Assembly: GCF_900188005.1 (NCBI RefSeq)
Contig: NZ_FZNR01000021.1
Coordinates: 62,001 to 126,000, forward strand
Direction of reading: 5' to 3'
Origin: Actinoplanes regularis
GTDB taxonomy: Bacteria; Actinomycetota; Actinomycetes; Mycobacteriales; Micromonosporaceae
Length of the DNA stretch: 64,000 nucleotides
The position numbers were made by a program, and so were the translations under genes. The notes under the pieces are model-generated. The model had not been told where the DNA came from, did no database searches, and was given only the letters and a program-made list of their open reading frames with translations. The first letter of the stretch is position 1, and each line of letters begins with the position of its first letter. Positions 1 through 9,705 of this stretch are shown in pieces.

Positions 1-208
1 CCGGTTGACCAGGGCGTTCGTGGGTCCGGAGCGTGCTTTGATCGTCCACTGTGTCCATTGAGAGGAGGGGAGGACCGGCAGGGAGACGTGGGAAAACAAT
101 TGCACGCTGTTCACGCGAATGGCTGGGCATGAGCACCCTCCGTGAGGGTAACGTCCCCGATCGGGAGGGCCCGTGGGCTCTGCCCGCGCGGGCCCCCGGT
201 GGAGAAAC

Positions 209-2653
209 GTGAAGATCGACGAAGCCTTCATGGAAGGAAAGATCGTGACCGCTGTGCTCGACCACGAGGACCTGGTTCGTACCCTCGCCCATCCCGACGA
301 GTCCGAGGTGGCGGGCCTCGACGCGTGGTGGCGGGCGAACAACTACCTGACCGTGGGACAGATCTACCTGCAGGCCAACCCGCTGCTGCGCGAGCCGCTG
401 GCGCCCGATCACGTCAAGCCGCGGCTGCTCGGGCACTGGGGCACCAGCCCGGGTCTGTCGCTGATCTACGCGCACGTCTCGCGGCTCATCAAGACTACCG
501 GCCAGCAGGCCATCTACCTGGCCGGACCGGGGCACGGCGGGCCGGCCCTGGTCGCCGCGGGCTACCTGGAGGGCACCTACTCCGAGGTCTACCCGAGGAT
601 CAGCCAGGACGAGGGCGGCATGCTGCGGCTCTTCCGGCAGTTCTCCAGCCCGGGCGGCATCCCCAGCCACGTCTCGGTGACCACCCCCGGCTCGATCCAC
701 GAGGGCGGCGAGCTGGGCTATGTGCTGGTCCACGCGTTCGGCGCGGTGATGGACAATCCGGACCTGCTCTCCATCGCGGTGGTCGGCGACGGCGAGGCGG
801 AGACCGGCCCGCTGGAGGGCTCCTGGAAGGGGATCTCGTTCATCAACCCGGAGCACGACGGGGCGGTCCTGCCGATCCTGCACCTCAACGGCGCCAAGAT
901 CGCCGGCCCGACGGTGCTCGCCCGCAAGGACCCGGCCGAGGTCCGCAAGATCTTCGAAGGCCACGGGTACGACGTCATCGAGGTGAGCGGGGACGACCTG
1001 CCCGGCATGCACCACCGGTTCGCGGCGGCGCTGGCCGAGTCCTGGGGCAAGATCCGAAGGATCCAGATCGAGGCCCGTCGCGGCGGCTGGGACGGCCGGC
1101 GTCCGGAGTGGCCGCTGATCATCCTGCGTTCGCCGAAGGGCTGGACGGGCCCGCAGGTCGTGGACGGGGTCACCGTCGGCGGCACCTGGCGGTCGCACCA
1201 GGTCCCGCTCTCCGGGGTCAAGGACAACCCCGACCACCTGCGAATGCTCGAGGAGTGGATGCGGTCGTACCGGCCGCAGGAGCTGTTCGACGCGACCGGC
1301 GCCCCGACCGACCTGGTCAGCGGGCTGGCGCCGGCCGGAGACCTGCGGATGAGCGCCAGTCCGCACGCCAACGGCGGGCTGCTCACCCGCGACCTCGACC
1401 TGCCCGACTTCCGGGACTACGCGATCGACGTGAAGAGGCCCGCGATCGGGCGCGCCGAGTCGACCCGCAAACTGGGCGAACTGATGCGTGACATCTACAC
1501 GCGCAACCCCGACCGGTTCCGGCTGTTCTGCCCGGACGAGACGAACTCCAACCGGCTCGGCGCGGTCTTCGAGGTCTCCGACCGCGGTTTCATGGAGTCG
1601 GTCACATCGGAGGACGTCAAGATCAGCCGTAACGGCCGGGTGATGGAGGTGCTCTCCGAGCACAGCTGTCACGGCTGGCTGGAGGGGTACAACCTGACCG
1701 GGCGGCACGGCATGTTCGCCACCTACGAGGCGTTCGCCATGGTCAGCGCGTCGCAGACGATCCAGCACGGCAAGTGGCTGCAGGAGGCGTCACACCTGCC
1801 CTGGCGGGCCAAGGTCCCGAGCCTGAACATCCTGCTCACCTCGACCGCCTGGCGCAACGACCACAACGGCTTCTCGCACCAGGGCCCCGGTCTGATCCAG
1901 AACGTGCTGACCCAGCGCGGCGACGTGGCCCGGGTCTACCTGCCGCCGGACGCGAACACCCTGCTCTCGGTCGCAAACCACTGCTTCCGGTCCCGGTCGT
2001 ACATCAACCTGATCGTCATCGACAAGCAGCCGCAGCTGCAGTGGCTCAACATGGACCAGGCGATCGAGCACTGCACCAGGGGCGCCGGCATCTGGGAATG
2101 GGCCGGCACCGACGACGGCACCAGCGACCCGGACATCGTGCTGGCCTGCGCCGGTGACGTGGTGACCATGGAGACGGTGGCCGCGGCTCGCATCCTGAAG
2201 GAGAAGTTGCCCCGGCTCAAGGTGCGCGTGGTCAACGTGGTCGACCTGATGATCCTGCCGCGGCCCAAGGACCACCCGCACGGCACCAGCGAGACGATGT
2301 TCCGCGAGCTGTTCACCGACCATGTGGACGTGGTGTTCGCCTTCCACGGCTACCCGGGCGCCATCCACCAGCTGGTGCACGGCCGGCCGGACGCCGACCG
2401 GTTCCGGGTGCGCGGCTTCATCGAACAGGGCACCACCACCACGCCGTTCGACATGACGGTGCTGAACAAGGCGTCGCGGTACGACCTGGTGATCGACGCG
2501 ATCAACAACGCCCACCGCCTGCCGAGCGGCGCCAGCGCCGTCAAAGCCTGGTGCGAGGCCCAGCTCGAGAAGCATGCGGCGTACGTCGTGGAGCACCTCG
2601 AGGACATGCCTGAGGTGCGGGATTGGTCACTCCAGGACTGGGCCGAGAGTTGA
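209..2653 (+). CDS. xfp: Phosphoketolase (xylulose-5-phosphate/fructose-6-phosphate)
   Basis: Thiamine-diphosphate enzyme that splits xylulose 5-phosphate (often also fructose 6-phosphate) with phosphate into acetyl phosphate and glyceraldehyde 3-phosphate (or erythrose 4-phosphate); cytoplasmic, feeds acetyl-CoA from the pentose pathway. Family hallmarks are visible in order: GPGHGG, YPRISQDEGG, FSSPGGIPSHVS, the GDGEAETGPLEGSWKG cofactor loop, HLNGAKIAGPT, SPKGWTGP, and a C-terminal part with GHYP-like FHGYPGAIHQL. About 814 aa, the usual 790-830. Start is uncertain: GTG 209 follows GGAG at 201-204; GTG 173 follows GGGAGGG at 164-170; ATG 230 has no ribosome site. I chose 209. The gene stands alone, with two hairpins downstream. 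An acetate kinase or phosphotransacetylase partner is not in the window. Function is certain at family level; sugar preference is not. Confidence 0.95.
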   Translation: MKIDEAFMEGKIVTAVLDHEDLVRTLAHPDESEVAGLDAWWRANNYLTVGQIYLQANPLLREPLAPDHVKPRLLGHWGTSPGLSLIYAHVSRLIKTTGQQAIYLAGPGHGGPALVAAGYLEGTYSEVYPRISQDEGGMLRLFRQFSSPGGIPSHVSVTTPGSIHEGGELGYVLVHAFGAVMDNPDLLSIAVVGDGEAETGPLEGSWKGISFINPEHDGAVLPILHLNGAKIAGPTVLARKDPAEVRKIFEGHGYDVIEVSGDDLPGMHHRFAAALAESWGKIRRIQIEARRGGWDGRRPEWPLIILRSPKGWTGPQVVDGVTVGGTWRSHQVPLSGVKDNPDHLRMLEEWMRSYRPQELFDATGAPTDLVSGLAPAGDLRMSASPHANGGLLTRDLDLPDFRDYAIDVKRPAIGRAESTRKLGELMRDIYTRNPDRFRLFCPDETNSNRLGAVFEVSDRGFMESVTSEDVKISRNGRVMEVLSEHSCHGWLEGYNLTGRHGMFATYEAFAMVSASQTIQHGKWLQEASHLPWRAKVPSLNILLTSTAWRNDHNGFSHQGPGLIQNVLTQRGDVARVYLPPDANTLLSVANHCFRSRSYINLIVIDKQPQLQWLNMDQAIEHCTRGAGIWEWAGTDDGTSDPDIVLACAGDVVTMETVAAARILKEKLPRLKVRVVNVVDLMILPRPKDHPHGTSETMFRELFTDHVDVVFAFHGYPGAIHQLVHGRPDADRFRVRGFIEQGTTTTPFDMTVLNKASRYDLVIDAINNAHRLPSGASAVKAWCEAQLEKHAAYVVEHLEDMPEVRDWSLQDWAES

Positions 2654-2671
2654 TCTATCCAGGTTTCGGTG

Positions 2672-2746
2672 TCTCTCCGCCTAACAAAGTGTGGGCGGAG
2701 AGATACTTCACCCTTTCTTTCAACGCCGAGTGAAGAGAAAGTGAAG
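2672..2746. terminator. Two hairpins after xfp
   Basis: The first has a perfect 10-bp stem, TCTCTCCGCC at 2672-2681 pairing with GGCGGAGAGA at 2694-2703, with a 12-base loop. The second pairs CTTCACCCTTTCT (2706-2718) with AGAAAGTGAAG (2736-2746) with a 2-base bulge. A pyrimidine-rich stretch lies between them. The first is likely the xfp terminator; the second lies in the leader of the next gene and could instead be regulatory. Neither ends in a clean T run. Confidence 0.5.
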
Positions 2747-2784
2747 GGCATACGCCTACTCGACGTTGAGGAAGGGGACCCCGG

Positions 2785-3216
2785 ATGGCCGGTACGCACA
2801 TACTTTGGCCGACGACCCGGCAGGGTTCGACGCAACATCCCGTGCCCACGCTGCAATACCTGCTGCGGGCCCACGGTCACACGGTCACGGTGGACGGCGT
2901 CTTCGGCGCCCAGACCGGCGACGCGGTCCGCGCTTACCAGCGCACCCGCGGCATCCCCGACAACGGCGTGGTCTGCGCGGAAACCTGGCAGGCCCTGATC
3001 GTGAAGGTCGGCCCCGGTGCCCAGGGGAACGCGGTCCGGGGCGTGCAGCACCGGTCCGGTGTGGCCCTGGACGGGGTCTACGGGCCGGCGACCGAGTCGG
3101 TGGTGCGGGCCTTCCAGTCCTCGGCGGGTCTGCTCGCGGACGGGGTGGTCGGCGAGCGGACCTGGCAGGCGCTGATCAGCTCCTCTGAGGCTGGAGAGCT
3201 TCGGCTGGCCGCCTGA
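2785..3216 (+). CDS. Double peptidoglycan-binding-domain protein (PG_binding_1)
   Basis: A 143-aa protein consisting almost wholly of two PG_binding_1 repeats, residues about 15-75 and 75-135. Each shows the signature DGVFG/DGVYG, an ATxxAVRAYQ/ESVVRAFQ helix, a DGVV turn and TWQALI. Such domains bind cell-wall peptidoglycan and are usually fused to a hydrolase or follow a signal peptide; here there is neither. No export signal or membrane segment is seen, so either it is exported by an unrecognised route or it acts inside. ATG 2785 follows GAGGAAGGGGAC. It is convergent with the cobalt/nickel operon and separated from it by a strong bidirectional terminator. Confidence 0.8.
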   Translation: MAGTHILWPTTRQGSTQHPVPTLQYLLRAHGHTVTVDGVFGAQTGDAVRAYQRTRGIPDNGVVCAETWQALIVKVGPGAQGNAVRGVQHRSGVALDGVYGPATESVVRAFQSSAGLLADGVVGERTWQALISSSEAGELRLAA

Positions 3217-3228
3217 GGTGTGCATGCG

Positions 3229-3267
3229 AGAAAGGCGCCGGGTTCATCGACGAACCGGCGCCTTTCT
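3229..3267. terminator. Bidirectional terminator between convergent genes
   Basis: Long inverted repeat: AGAAAGGCGCCGGGTTC (3229-3245) pairs with GAACCGGCGCCTTTCT (3252-3267) with one bulged G and a 6-base loop. It sits between the 3' end of the peptidoglycan-binding gene and the 3' end of cbiO, with short T/A runs on both sides, as expected for a shared terminator. Confidence 0.8.
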
Positions 3268-3269
3268 GG

Positions 3270-4061
3270 TCAGGGGTGGCGGGATGCGGCGGCGGCGATC
3301 GGGTCGAAGCCGAACGGGAGTTCCAGGCGGTGGCCGCGCATCAGGTCGCGGTCGGCCAGCAGCGATGTGGTCTCGCCGTCGGCGGCGATGCGGCCCGCGT
3401 CCAGGATCACCGAGCGGGGGCAGAGCTCCAGGGCGTACGGCAGATCGTGGGTGACCATCAGGAGCGTCACCGGCAGGGTCTCGAGGATCTCGGCCAGTTC
3501 CCTCCGGCTCGCCGGGTCCAGGTTGGAGGACGGCTCGTCGAGGACCAGGATCTCCGGGCGCATCGCCAGGACGGTCGCCACCGCGACCCGTCGCCGCTGC
3601 CCGAACGACAGGTGGTGCGGCACCTGATCACGGTGTTCGGACATGCCGACCGCCGCCAGGGCCTCGTCGACCCGGGCGTCCAACTCGGCGCCGCGAAGGC
3701 CGAGGTTGGCCGGGCCGAACGCGACGTCCTCGGCGACCGTCGGCATGAAGAGTTGATCGTCCGGGTCCTGGAAGACGATTCCGACGCGGCGGCGGATCTC
3801 GGCGATCGCGGCCCGGTCGCGGGGGATGACCGGGAGGCCGGAGATCTCGACCCGGCCACCGCCGCCGTGCAGGATGCCGTTGAGGTGCAGGACCAGGGTG
3901 GTCTTGCCGGCGCCGTTCGGGCCGAGCAGGGCGACCCGCTCGCCGGGGGCGAGGGTGAGGTCGACGCCGCGCAGAGCCTCCCGGCCGTCCGGGTACGCGA
4001 ACCGCAGGCCCGCGACGTGCAGGGCGGGCGGCTGCCCAGCGGAGTCAGTCACGTTGATCAT
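3270..4061 (-). CDS. cbiO: ECF transporter ATPase, nickel/cobalt (CbiO/NikO)
   Basis: Energises the CbiMNQ metal importer. A 263-aa ABC ATPase with Walker A GPNGAGKTT, Q-loop VFQDPDDQLF, signature LSFGQRRRVAVA and Walker B ILVLDEPSSNLDP, all typical of the ECF class. The frame stays open upstream to 4241, but that part is arginine-rich and overlaps cbiQ antisense-free sequence of a different frame; ATG 4061 gives a normal N-terminus (MINVTDS then FAYPDGREAL). The ribosome site is weak, with a 55-bp gap after cbiQ, so GTG 12 bp upstream is an alternative. Last gene of the cbiMNQO operon. Confidence 0.9.
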   Translation of the reverse strand: MINVTDSAGQPPALHVAGLRFAYPDGREALRGVDLTLAPGERVALLGPNGAGKTTLVLHLNGILHGGGGRVEISGLPVIPRDRAAIAEIRRRVGIVFQDPDDQLFMPTVAEDVAFGPANLGLRGAELDARVDEALAAVGMSEHRDQVPHHLSFGQRRRVAVATVLAMRPEILVLDEPSSNLDPASRRELAEILETLPVTLLMVTHDLPYALELCPRSVILDAGRIAADGETTSLLADRDLMRGHRLELPFGFDPIAAAASRHP

Positions 4062-4116
4062 GGTAGGTCGCACCAGGCAGACGGGTCGGCGGCGGGCAGA
4101 GTGCGGACTGGGCTGG

Positions 4117-4881
4117 TCATGCCAGCACCGCCGCGGCCACGGCGATCCCCGCGGACGCGACCGGCAGCATCGCCGACACCGCCCACTGGCGGGCGGGCGC
4201 CCGGCCCTCCGCCGACCGGGGGAGACGCCCGGTGTAGCCACGCGACACCATCGCCAGGTAAACGCGCTCGCCCCGTTCGTACGATCGCAGGAAGAGCGAC
4301 CCGACCCCCACCGCGAACGCCTTCACCTGCCAGAGGAACCGTGGGTCGTACCCCCGGGACAGTCGCGCGATCCGCATCCGCCGCGCGTCGCCGGCGAGGA
4401 CGTCGATGTAGCGCAGCATGAACGTGGCGATCTGGGTGAACACCGTCGGGACGCGCAGCCGGTCCAGCCCGAGGATCAGGTCGCGCATCGTCGTGGTCGC
4501 CGCGAGCAGCAGTGAGGCGAGCACGCCGAGGGTGCCCTTGGCGAAGATGTTCCACGCGCCGTGCAGCCCGTCGACCGAGAGCGACAGGCCCAGCCACTCG
4601 ATCCGCGTACCGTGGCCGAGGAACGGCAGGGCGACCGCGAGCAGGACGAACGGCAGCTCGATGGTGGCCCGCTTGAGCAGCCAGAGCAGCGGCACCCGCG
4701 CGGCGATCCCGACCGGGACGAGCAGCAGGGCGTAGCCACCGAACGCGGCGAACTCGGTGGGCGGCGTCAGCACCACCACGATGGTGAAGAGCAGCACCGC
4801 CACGATCTTGACCTCGGCCGCCAGCCGGTGCACGGGGCTGAGGCGGTCCAGGTGGAGCGGGTGAGCGTGTCCCGCCCCCAT
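4117..4881 (-). CDS. cbiQ: ECF transporter transmembrane protein (CbiQ/NikQ)
   Basis: T-component that couples the ATPase to the metal-binding S-component. 254 aa with hydrophobic segments around 27-45, 48-66, 70-90 and 115-130 and a last one near 235-254. The two cytoplasmic coupling helices carry the expected Ala-Arg-Gly type motifs, ARLSRGYD and AMVSRGYTG. The start ATG at 4881 lies 1 bp past the stop of the PDGLE gene, so the two are translationally coupled. The N-terminal histidines (GHAHPLH) are common in metal-specific CbiQ proteins. Confidence 0.9.
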   Translation of the reverse strand: MGAGHAHPLHLDRLSPVHRLAAEVKIVAVLLFTIVVVLTPPTEFAAFGGYALLLVPVGIAARVPLLWLLKRATIELPFVLLAVALPFLGHGTRIEWLGLSLSVDGLHGAWNIFAKGTLGVLASLLLAATTTMRDLILGLDRLRVPTVFTQIATFMLRYIDVLAGDARRMRIARLSRGYDPRFLWQVKAFAVGVGSLFLRSYERGERVYLAMVSRGYTGRLPRSAEGRAPARQWAVSAMLPVASAGIAVAAAVLA

Positions 4882-4882
4882 C

Positions 4883-5227
4883 TCAGGCGGCTCCCTGCTC
4901 GCGCCGGCGGACCAGCCAGAAGCCGCCCGCGCCGAGGCCGAAGGTGATCAGCACGCCGGCGACGCCGGCCAGACCCGTCGAGAGGTACGTGTTGTGGATG
5001 CCCTTGATGCCGTAGTCGGCCAAGGGACTGTCCTTGAGCTGGTGTTCCCGCTCCTGCTGGAGCATGCAGGTGCCGCCGGTGATCTCGTCGTCGGCGTTGA
5101 ACACGCAGCCCTCGCGGGCGGTCGCGTCGAGGCCGTCGGGGCTGCTGGAGGCGAAGTTGCTGACCACCCCGGCCAGCAGCAGGGCGACGAGCAGCCCACC
5201 GGCCAGGAACCAACCGAGCTTCCTCAT
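4883..5227 (-). CDS. PDGLE-domain accessory subunit (CbiN/NikN-like)
   Basis: 114-aa membrane protein with an N-terminal transmembrane helix (about 5-24), an extracellular loop beginning SSSPDGLDATA, and a second helix (about 82-105) ending in RRRE. The PDGLE motif defines the small subunit that accompanies CbiM/NikM in nickel and cobalt ECF importers and is needed for metal uptake. Its start overlaps the cbiM stop by 4 bp (ATGA). The loop has two cysteines (GCVF and TCML), which could form a disulfide; that is an inference. Confidence 0.85.
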   Translation of the reverse strand: MRKLGWFLAGGLLVALLLAGVVSNFASSSPDGLDATAREGCVFNADDEITGGTCMLQQEREHQLKDSPLADYGIKGIHNTYLSTGLAGVAGVLITFGLGAGGFWLVRRREQGAA

Positions 5228-5919
5228 GCCGGAACCTCCTCGAGCGCCACCGGCTTGCGGAACCGGCGGAGGGCGTAGACCAGGTCGGGCCGGACCCGGG
5301 CGACGGTCATGACCGTGGTCGCGGCGATCACGCCCTCACCGATGCCGATCAGCGCGTGGGTGCCGGCCAGGGTGCCGGAGACCCAGGGCAGGGACAGCGC
5401 GGTGGTGCCGCCGAGCGCGTACTCCAGGACGAAGCCCTGCGAGGCGACGACGACCGAGACGACCGAGGCGATGAAGGCGGTCGCGCCGAGCCCGCCCGGG
5501 TTCTTCGGCAGCACCCGCAGCAGGCCCGCGACCAGCAGATAGCCGGCGGCGGTGCCGAGCAGCGCCATGTTGGTGATGTTCAGGCCGATCGCGGTCAGGC
5601 CGCCGTCGGCGAAGAGCAGGCACTGGACGATCAAGACGGTGGAGACGCAGAGCGCGCCGACCCACGGGCCGACCAGGATGACCGCGAGGGTGCCGCCGAG
5701 CAGGTGGCCGGAGACGCCCGGCAGCACCTGGAAATTGAGCATCTGCACGGCGAAGATGAACGCCGCGACCAGGCCGGCCATCGGGGCCAGCCGGTCGTCG
5801 AGATCGGCTCGCGCCCGCGAGACGCAGACGGCCAGCACGCCCACCGCGAAGACCACGAAGATCGCGGAGACCGGACCGTCGACGATTCCGTTCGCGATGT
5901 GCATCGCTTGCGCGTCCAT
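5224..5919 (-). CDS. cbiM: ECF metal-binding component (CbiM/NikM)
   Basis: S-component that binds Ni2+ or Co2+ and sets specificity. 231 aa with six or seven hydrophobic segments and family motifs: MHIANGIVDGP at the N-terminus, FQVLPGVSGHLLGG with the conserved internal His, and GLTAIGLNITNMALLG. In characterised homologues the mature chain begins Met-His, and the amino end and that His coordinate the metal. Here five residues (MDAQA) precede MHI. GGGGAGG lies 8 bp before ATG 5919, whereas ATG 5904, which would give MHI directly, has no ribosome site. First gene of the operon; a Nur-like box lies 63 bp upstream, which favours nickel as substrate. Confidence 0.92.
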   Translation of the reverse strand: MDAQAMHIANGIVDGPVSAIFVVFAVGVLAVCVSRARADLDDRLAPMAGLVAAFIFAVQMLNFQVLPGVSGHLLGGTLAVILVGPWVGALCVSTVLIVQCLLFADGGLTAIGLNITNMALLGTAAGYLLVAGLLRVLPKNPGGLGATAFIASVVSVVVASQGFVLEYALGGTTALSLPWVSGTLAGTHALIGIGEGVIAATTVMTVARVRPDLVYALRRFRKPVALEEVPA

Positions 5920-5981
5920 GGCGCCTCCCCTCGCGGGGCCGGATTCCCCACGGGCGCCAGCCTATAAGCCGGACCCAGCTA

Positions 5982-5998
5982 TTGCACATCCTTGGCAA
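5982..5998. promoter_or_regulatory. Nur-like nickel operator
   Basis: TTGCAC-ATCCT-TGGCAA, an inverted repeat with 5-bp spacing. It matches the Nur box known from Streptomyces (tTGCaa-N5-ttGCAA) at 10 of 12 arm positions. It lies upstream of cbiM in the only intergenic space of the operon; a possible -10 (TATAGG on the minus strand, 5961-5966) is downstream. Nur, a Fur-family repressor, shuts off nickel import when nickel is plentiful. Confidence 0.6.
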
Positions 5999-6061
5999 CT
6001 AGACGAGTGACGATCTTCACCGTGCAGCGGCCCGAGCGCCCGTGGAACGCCGGGCGGGACC

Positions 6062-7024
6062 TCAGCCGAGCACCTCCTCGACCGGCCGCCGCGGCGCCCG
6101 CAGACCCGGGTGTCCGTACCCGATCCGGAGCGCGATCTGCGGGAACCCGGTCCGCCCCAGCGCCCGCCGCAACTGATCCCGCGCGGCCGGCACCTCGATC
6201 GGCTGGGAGATCATCGAACAGGCCAGCCCGGCGTCGGTGACGGTCAGCAGCACCCGCTGGAGCGCCTGCCCGGCCTGCACCTGATCGAGCCGCCGGTCGC
6301 CGACCGTGCCCAGGATGCCGACCAGCGGCTCCGGTTCGTAGTCCCGGCCCCGTGGGCGGGGGTGGTCGGTGAACGCGCGCTGCGGGAGCAGGTCCTGGTG
6401 CGCGGCGGCGCCGGCGCCGGCGTAGGCCGGAATCCCGTCCGGCGCCTCCTCGGTGTCGCTCCAGGTGATCATCTCGGCCTGGTACCGCTCGTCGCGGCGA
6501 AGCACCCGGTCGGCGCTGTGCGCGATCTCCGAGAATCCGGTCAGCGCGGTCATCCCGACCAGCAGTTCCAGCCAGGCGTGCTCGGCGCCCGCCGCCTCGA
6601 TCAGCCGGATCCGGGCGTCGGCCGGCACCGGGTCGGGCAGGAACGGCTGCCGGTTGCTGTGCCGGCGCTCGATCGCGGCGTACAGGTCACGCTCCGTGTA
6701 CGTCGGTGGTCGCGTGTGCCCGGGAGTGAGGCGGGCGATCAGGTCGGGCTCGGCCGGGTCGGGCAGCAGCACCACCTCGGCGGGGGTGCCGGTCCAGGCG
6801 AGCGCCAGCCGGGCGTTGAAGGTGGCCGCCCCGACGGCCAGACGCTGCGCCCACCCGCCGCCGTCCGCGACGGTGAGCCGGCGGCCCGGATCGGCCAGCA
6901 CTTCGATGGCTCCGTCGCGGAGCCGGAACAGCCAGGGCTGGGTGTTGTGCATCGAGGGCGCTTGGAGACCGGCTGACGCTGCGCGCCGCAGGTCTGACTC
7001 GTCGTAGCCGTTCACAACATCCAC
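6062..7024 (-). CDS. Acg-type FMN nitroreductase-family protein
   Basis: 320-aa protein of the Acg branch of nitroreductases, a family strongly induced in dormancy/hypoxia regulons of mycobacteria. Visible features: N-terminal APSMHNTQPWLF (the Acg signature PSxHNTQPWxF), a middle HSNRQPF motif, and a C-terminal GRTGFPQIALRIGYG. Acg proteins bind FMN but their lid may close the active site, so a flavin-storage role rather than catalysis is possible. Starts with GTG at 7024; GTG 7015 is an alternative. A consensus DevR box lies 28 bp upstream, and the devS-like gene ends just beyond it, which ties the gene to the DevR/DevS pair. Confidence 0.85.
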   Translation of the reverse strand: MDVVNGYDESDLRRAASAGLQAPSMHNTQPWLFRLRDGAIEVLADPGRRLTVADGGGWAQRLAVGAATFNARLALAWTGTPAEVVLLPDPAEPDLIARLTPGHTRPPTYTERDLYAAIERRHSNRQPFLPDPVPADARIRLIEAAGAEHAWLELLVGMTALTGFSEIAHSADRVLRRDERYQAEMITWSDTEEAPDGIPAYAGAGAAAHQDLLPQRAFTDHPRPRGRDYEPEPLVGILGTVGDRRLDQVQAGQALQRVLLTVTDAGLACSMISQPIEVPAARDQLRRALGRTGFPQIALRIGYGHPGLRAPRRPVEEVLG

Positions 7025-7051
7025 GATTCACCGCTTCGGCTCACGTCGGCA

Positions 7052-7065
7052 GGGCCGAAAGTCCC
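7052..7065 (-). promoter_or_regulatory. DevR/DosR box upstream of the nitroreductase gene
   Basis: On the minus strand GGGACTTTCGGCCC, a full match to the DosR core consensus GGGACTTNNGNCCC. It lies in the 42-bp gap between the devS stop and the Acg-type gene start, so that gene likely has its own DevR-driven promoter as well as possible read-through from devS. Confidence 0.75.
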
Positions 7066-7066
7066 C

Positions 7067-8767
<1,701 letters not shown>

Positions 8768-8793
8768 CTAACCGGTGTGGTCCCGCTTGACCC

Positions 8794-8807
8794 GGGACTT
8801 ATGGCCC
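8794..8807 (+). promoter_or_regulatory. DevR/DosR box between devS and devR
   Basis: GGGACTTATGGCCC, matching the DosR core GGGACTTNNGNCCC, centred 42 bp before the devR start in the 84-bp divergent region. It implies autoregulation of devR and possibly of devS. Confidence 0.75.
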
Positions 8808-8842
8808 TGTCTGTCCGGGCCGGACGGGGTTAGATAGAAGAC

Positions 8843-9478
8843 ATGATCCGAGTGTTTCTCCTCGACGACCACGAGGTCGTCCGCCGTGGGCTGGTCGACC
8901 TGCTTCAGACGGCCGGGGACATCGAGGTGGTGGGCGAGTCAGGCTCCGCCCGCGAGGCGGCGGCGCGCATCCCGGCGCTGCGGCCGGACGTCGCGGTGCT
9001 GGACGCGCGGCTGCCCGACGGCAACGGCATCGACGTGTGCCGGGACGTGCGGGCGATGGACTCGACGATCAAGGGGCTGATCCTGACGTCGTACGAGGAC
9101 GACGAGGCGCTTTTCGCGGCAATCATGGCCGGTGCCTCGGGCTATGTGCTGAAGCAGATCCGCGGCACCGACCTGGTCGACGCGGTCCGGCGGGTCGCCG
9201 CCGGCCAGTCCCTGCTCGACCCGGCGGTCACCCAGCGGGTCCTGGAGCGCATCCGCAACGGCGTCGAGCAGCCCCGCGAGCTGGCCGGCCTCACCGACCA
9301 GGAGCGTCGCATCCTGGAGTTCGTCGCCGAGGGCCTGACCAACCGGGAGATCGCCAGCCGGATGTTCCTGGCCGAGAAGACGGTGAAGAACTACGTCTCC
9401 AGCCTGCTGGCCAAGCTCGGCCTCGAGCGCCGCACCCAGGCCGCCGTTCTCGCCACCAAACTCCTCGGCCACGGCTGA
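8843..9478 (+). CDS. devR: DevR/DosR-like response regulator (NarL/LuxR family)
   Basis: 211-aa transcription factor: receiver domain 1-120 with acidic pocket LLDDHE and phospho-acceptor Asp54 ([12 protein letters not shown]), then a LuxR-type helix-turn-helix about 145-205 ([44 protein letters not shown]). Similarity to mycobacterial DosR runs through the whole chain, including [17 protein letters not shown] and ERRTQAAV. Expected to be phosphorylated by the neighbouring DevS-like kinase and to bind the two DevR boxes found at 7052 and 8794. ATG 8843; upstream GATAGAAGAC is a weak ribosome site. Confidence 0.92.
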   Translation: MIRVFLLDDHEVVRRGLVDLLQTAGDIEVVGESGSAREAAARIPALRPDVAVLDARLPDGNGIDVCRDVRAMDSTIKGLILTSYEDDEALFAAIMAGASGYVLKQIRGTDLVDAVRRVAAGQSLLDPAVTQRVLERIRNGVEQPRELAGLTDQERRILEFVAEGLTNREIASRMFLAEKTVKNYVSSLLAKLGLERRTQAAVLATKLLGHG

Positions 9479-9510
9479 CCCCGCCGGTCCTGACCGCTTC
9501 GCAAAACCAG

Positions 9511-9600
9511 AAAAACCTCAACCCCCTTCCGGGTACGACCGATGGGGCCCCGTAGCCAGCCCTCTCGGGCCAAGTCCCGCGAGGCGGCACAACGCGACAC
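9511..9600 (+). repeat. Dispersed intergenic element, copy A
   Basis: Runs from a CTCAACCCC-rich lead through GGGTACGACCGATGG to CCAGCCCTCTCGGGCC and GTCCCGCGAGG. Shares this order with copies at 34555 (B), 38190 (C, minus), 55049 (D) and 61530 (E, minus). Central hairpin GCCC-TCTC-GGGC at 9559-9570. Lies after devR and before the SigB-like promoter. Confidence 0.65.
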
Positions 9601-9641
9601 AACTGCATGAAACAGCCATAATTGACAATCGGGTCTTTCAG

Positions 9642-9668
9642 GTTTCGCGGTTGGTTCACCGCGGGTAC
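9642..9668 (+). promoter_or_regulatory. SigB/SigF-like promoter
   Basis: GTTT at 9642-9645 and GGGTAC at 9663-9668, spaced 17 bp, resemble the actinobacterial general-stress consensus (GTTT or GNNT, 14-17 bp, GGGTAC/T). It points to the anti-sigma-type ATPase gene 133 bp downstream, consistent with autoregulation of a partner-switching module. Confidence 0.45.
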
Positions 9669-9705
9669 TGTTCCGCCCGAATTCAGCGACTCCCCGGGAT
9701 ACGGC

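Noticed and set aside
1-172. Search for a DevR box or other operator before the phosphoketolase
   Set aside because: Only a short ACCCTC/GAGGGT hairpin is visible; no convincing operator or -35/-10 pair.
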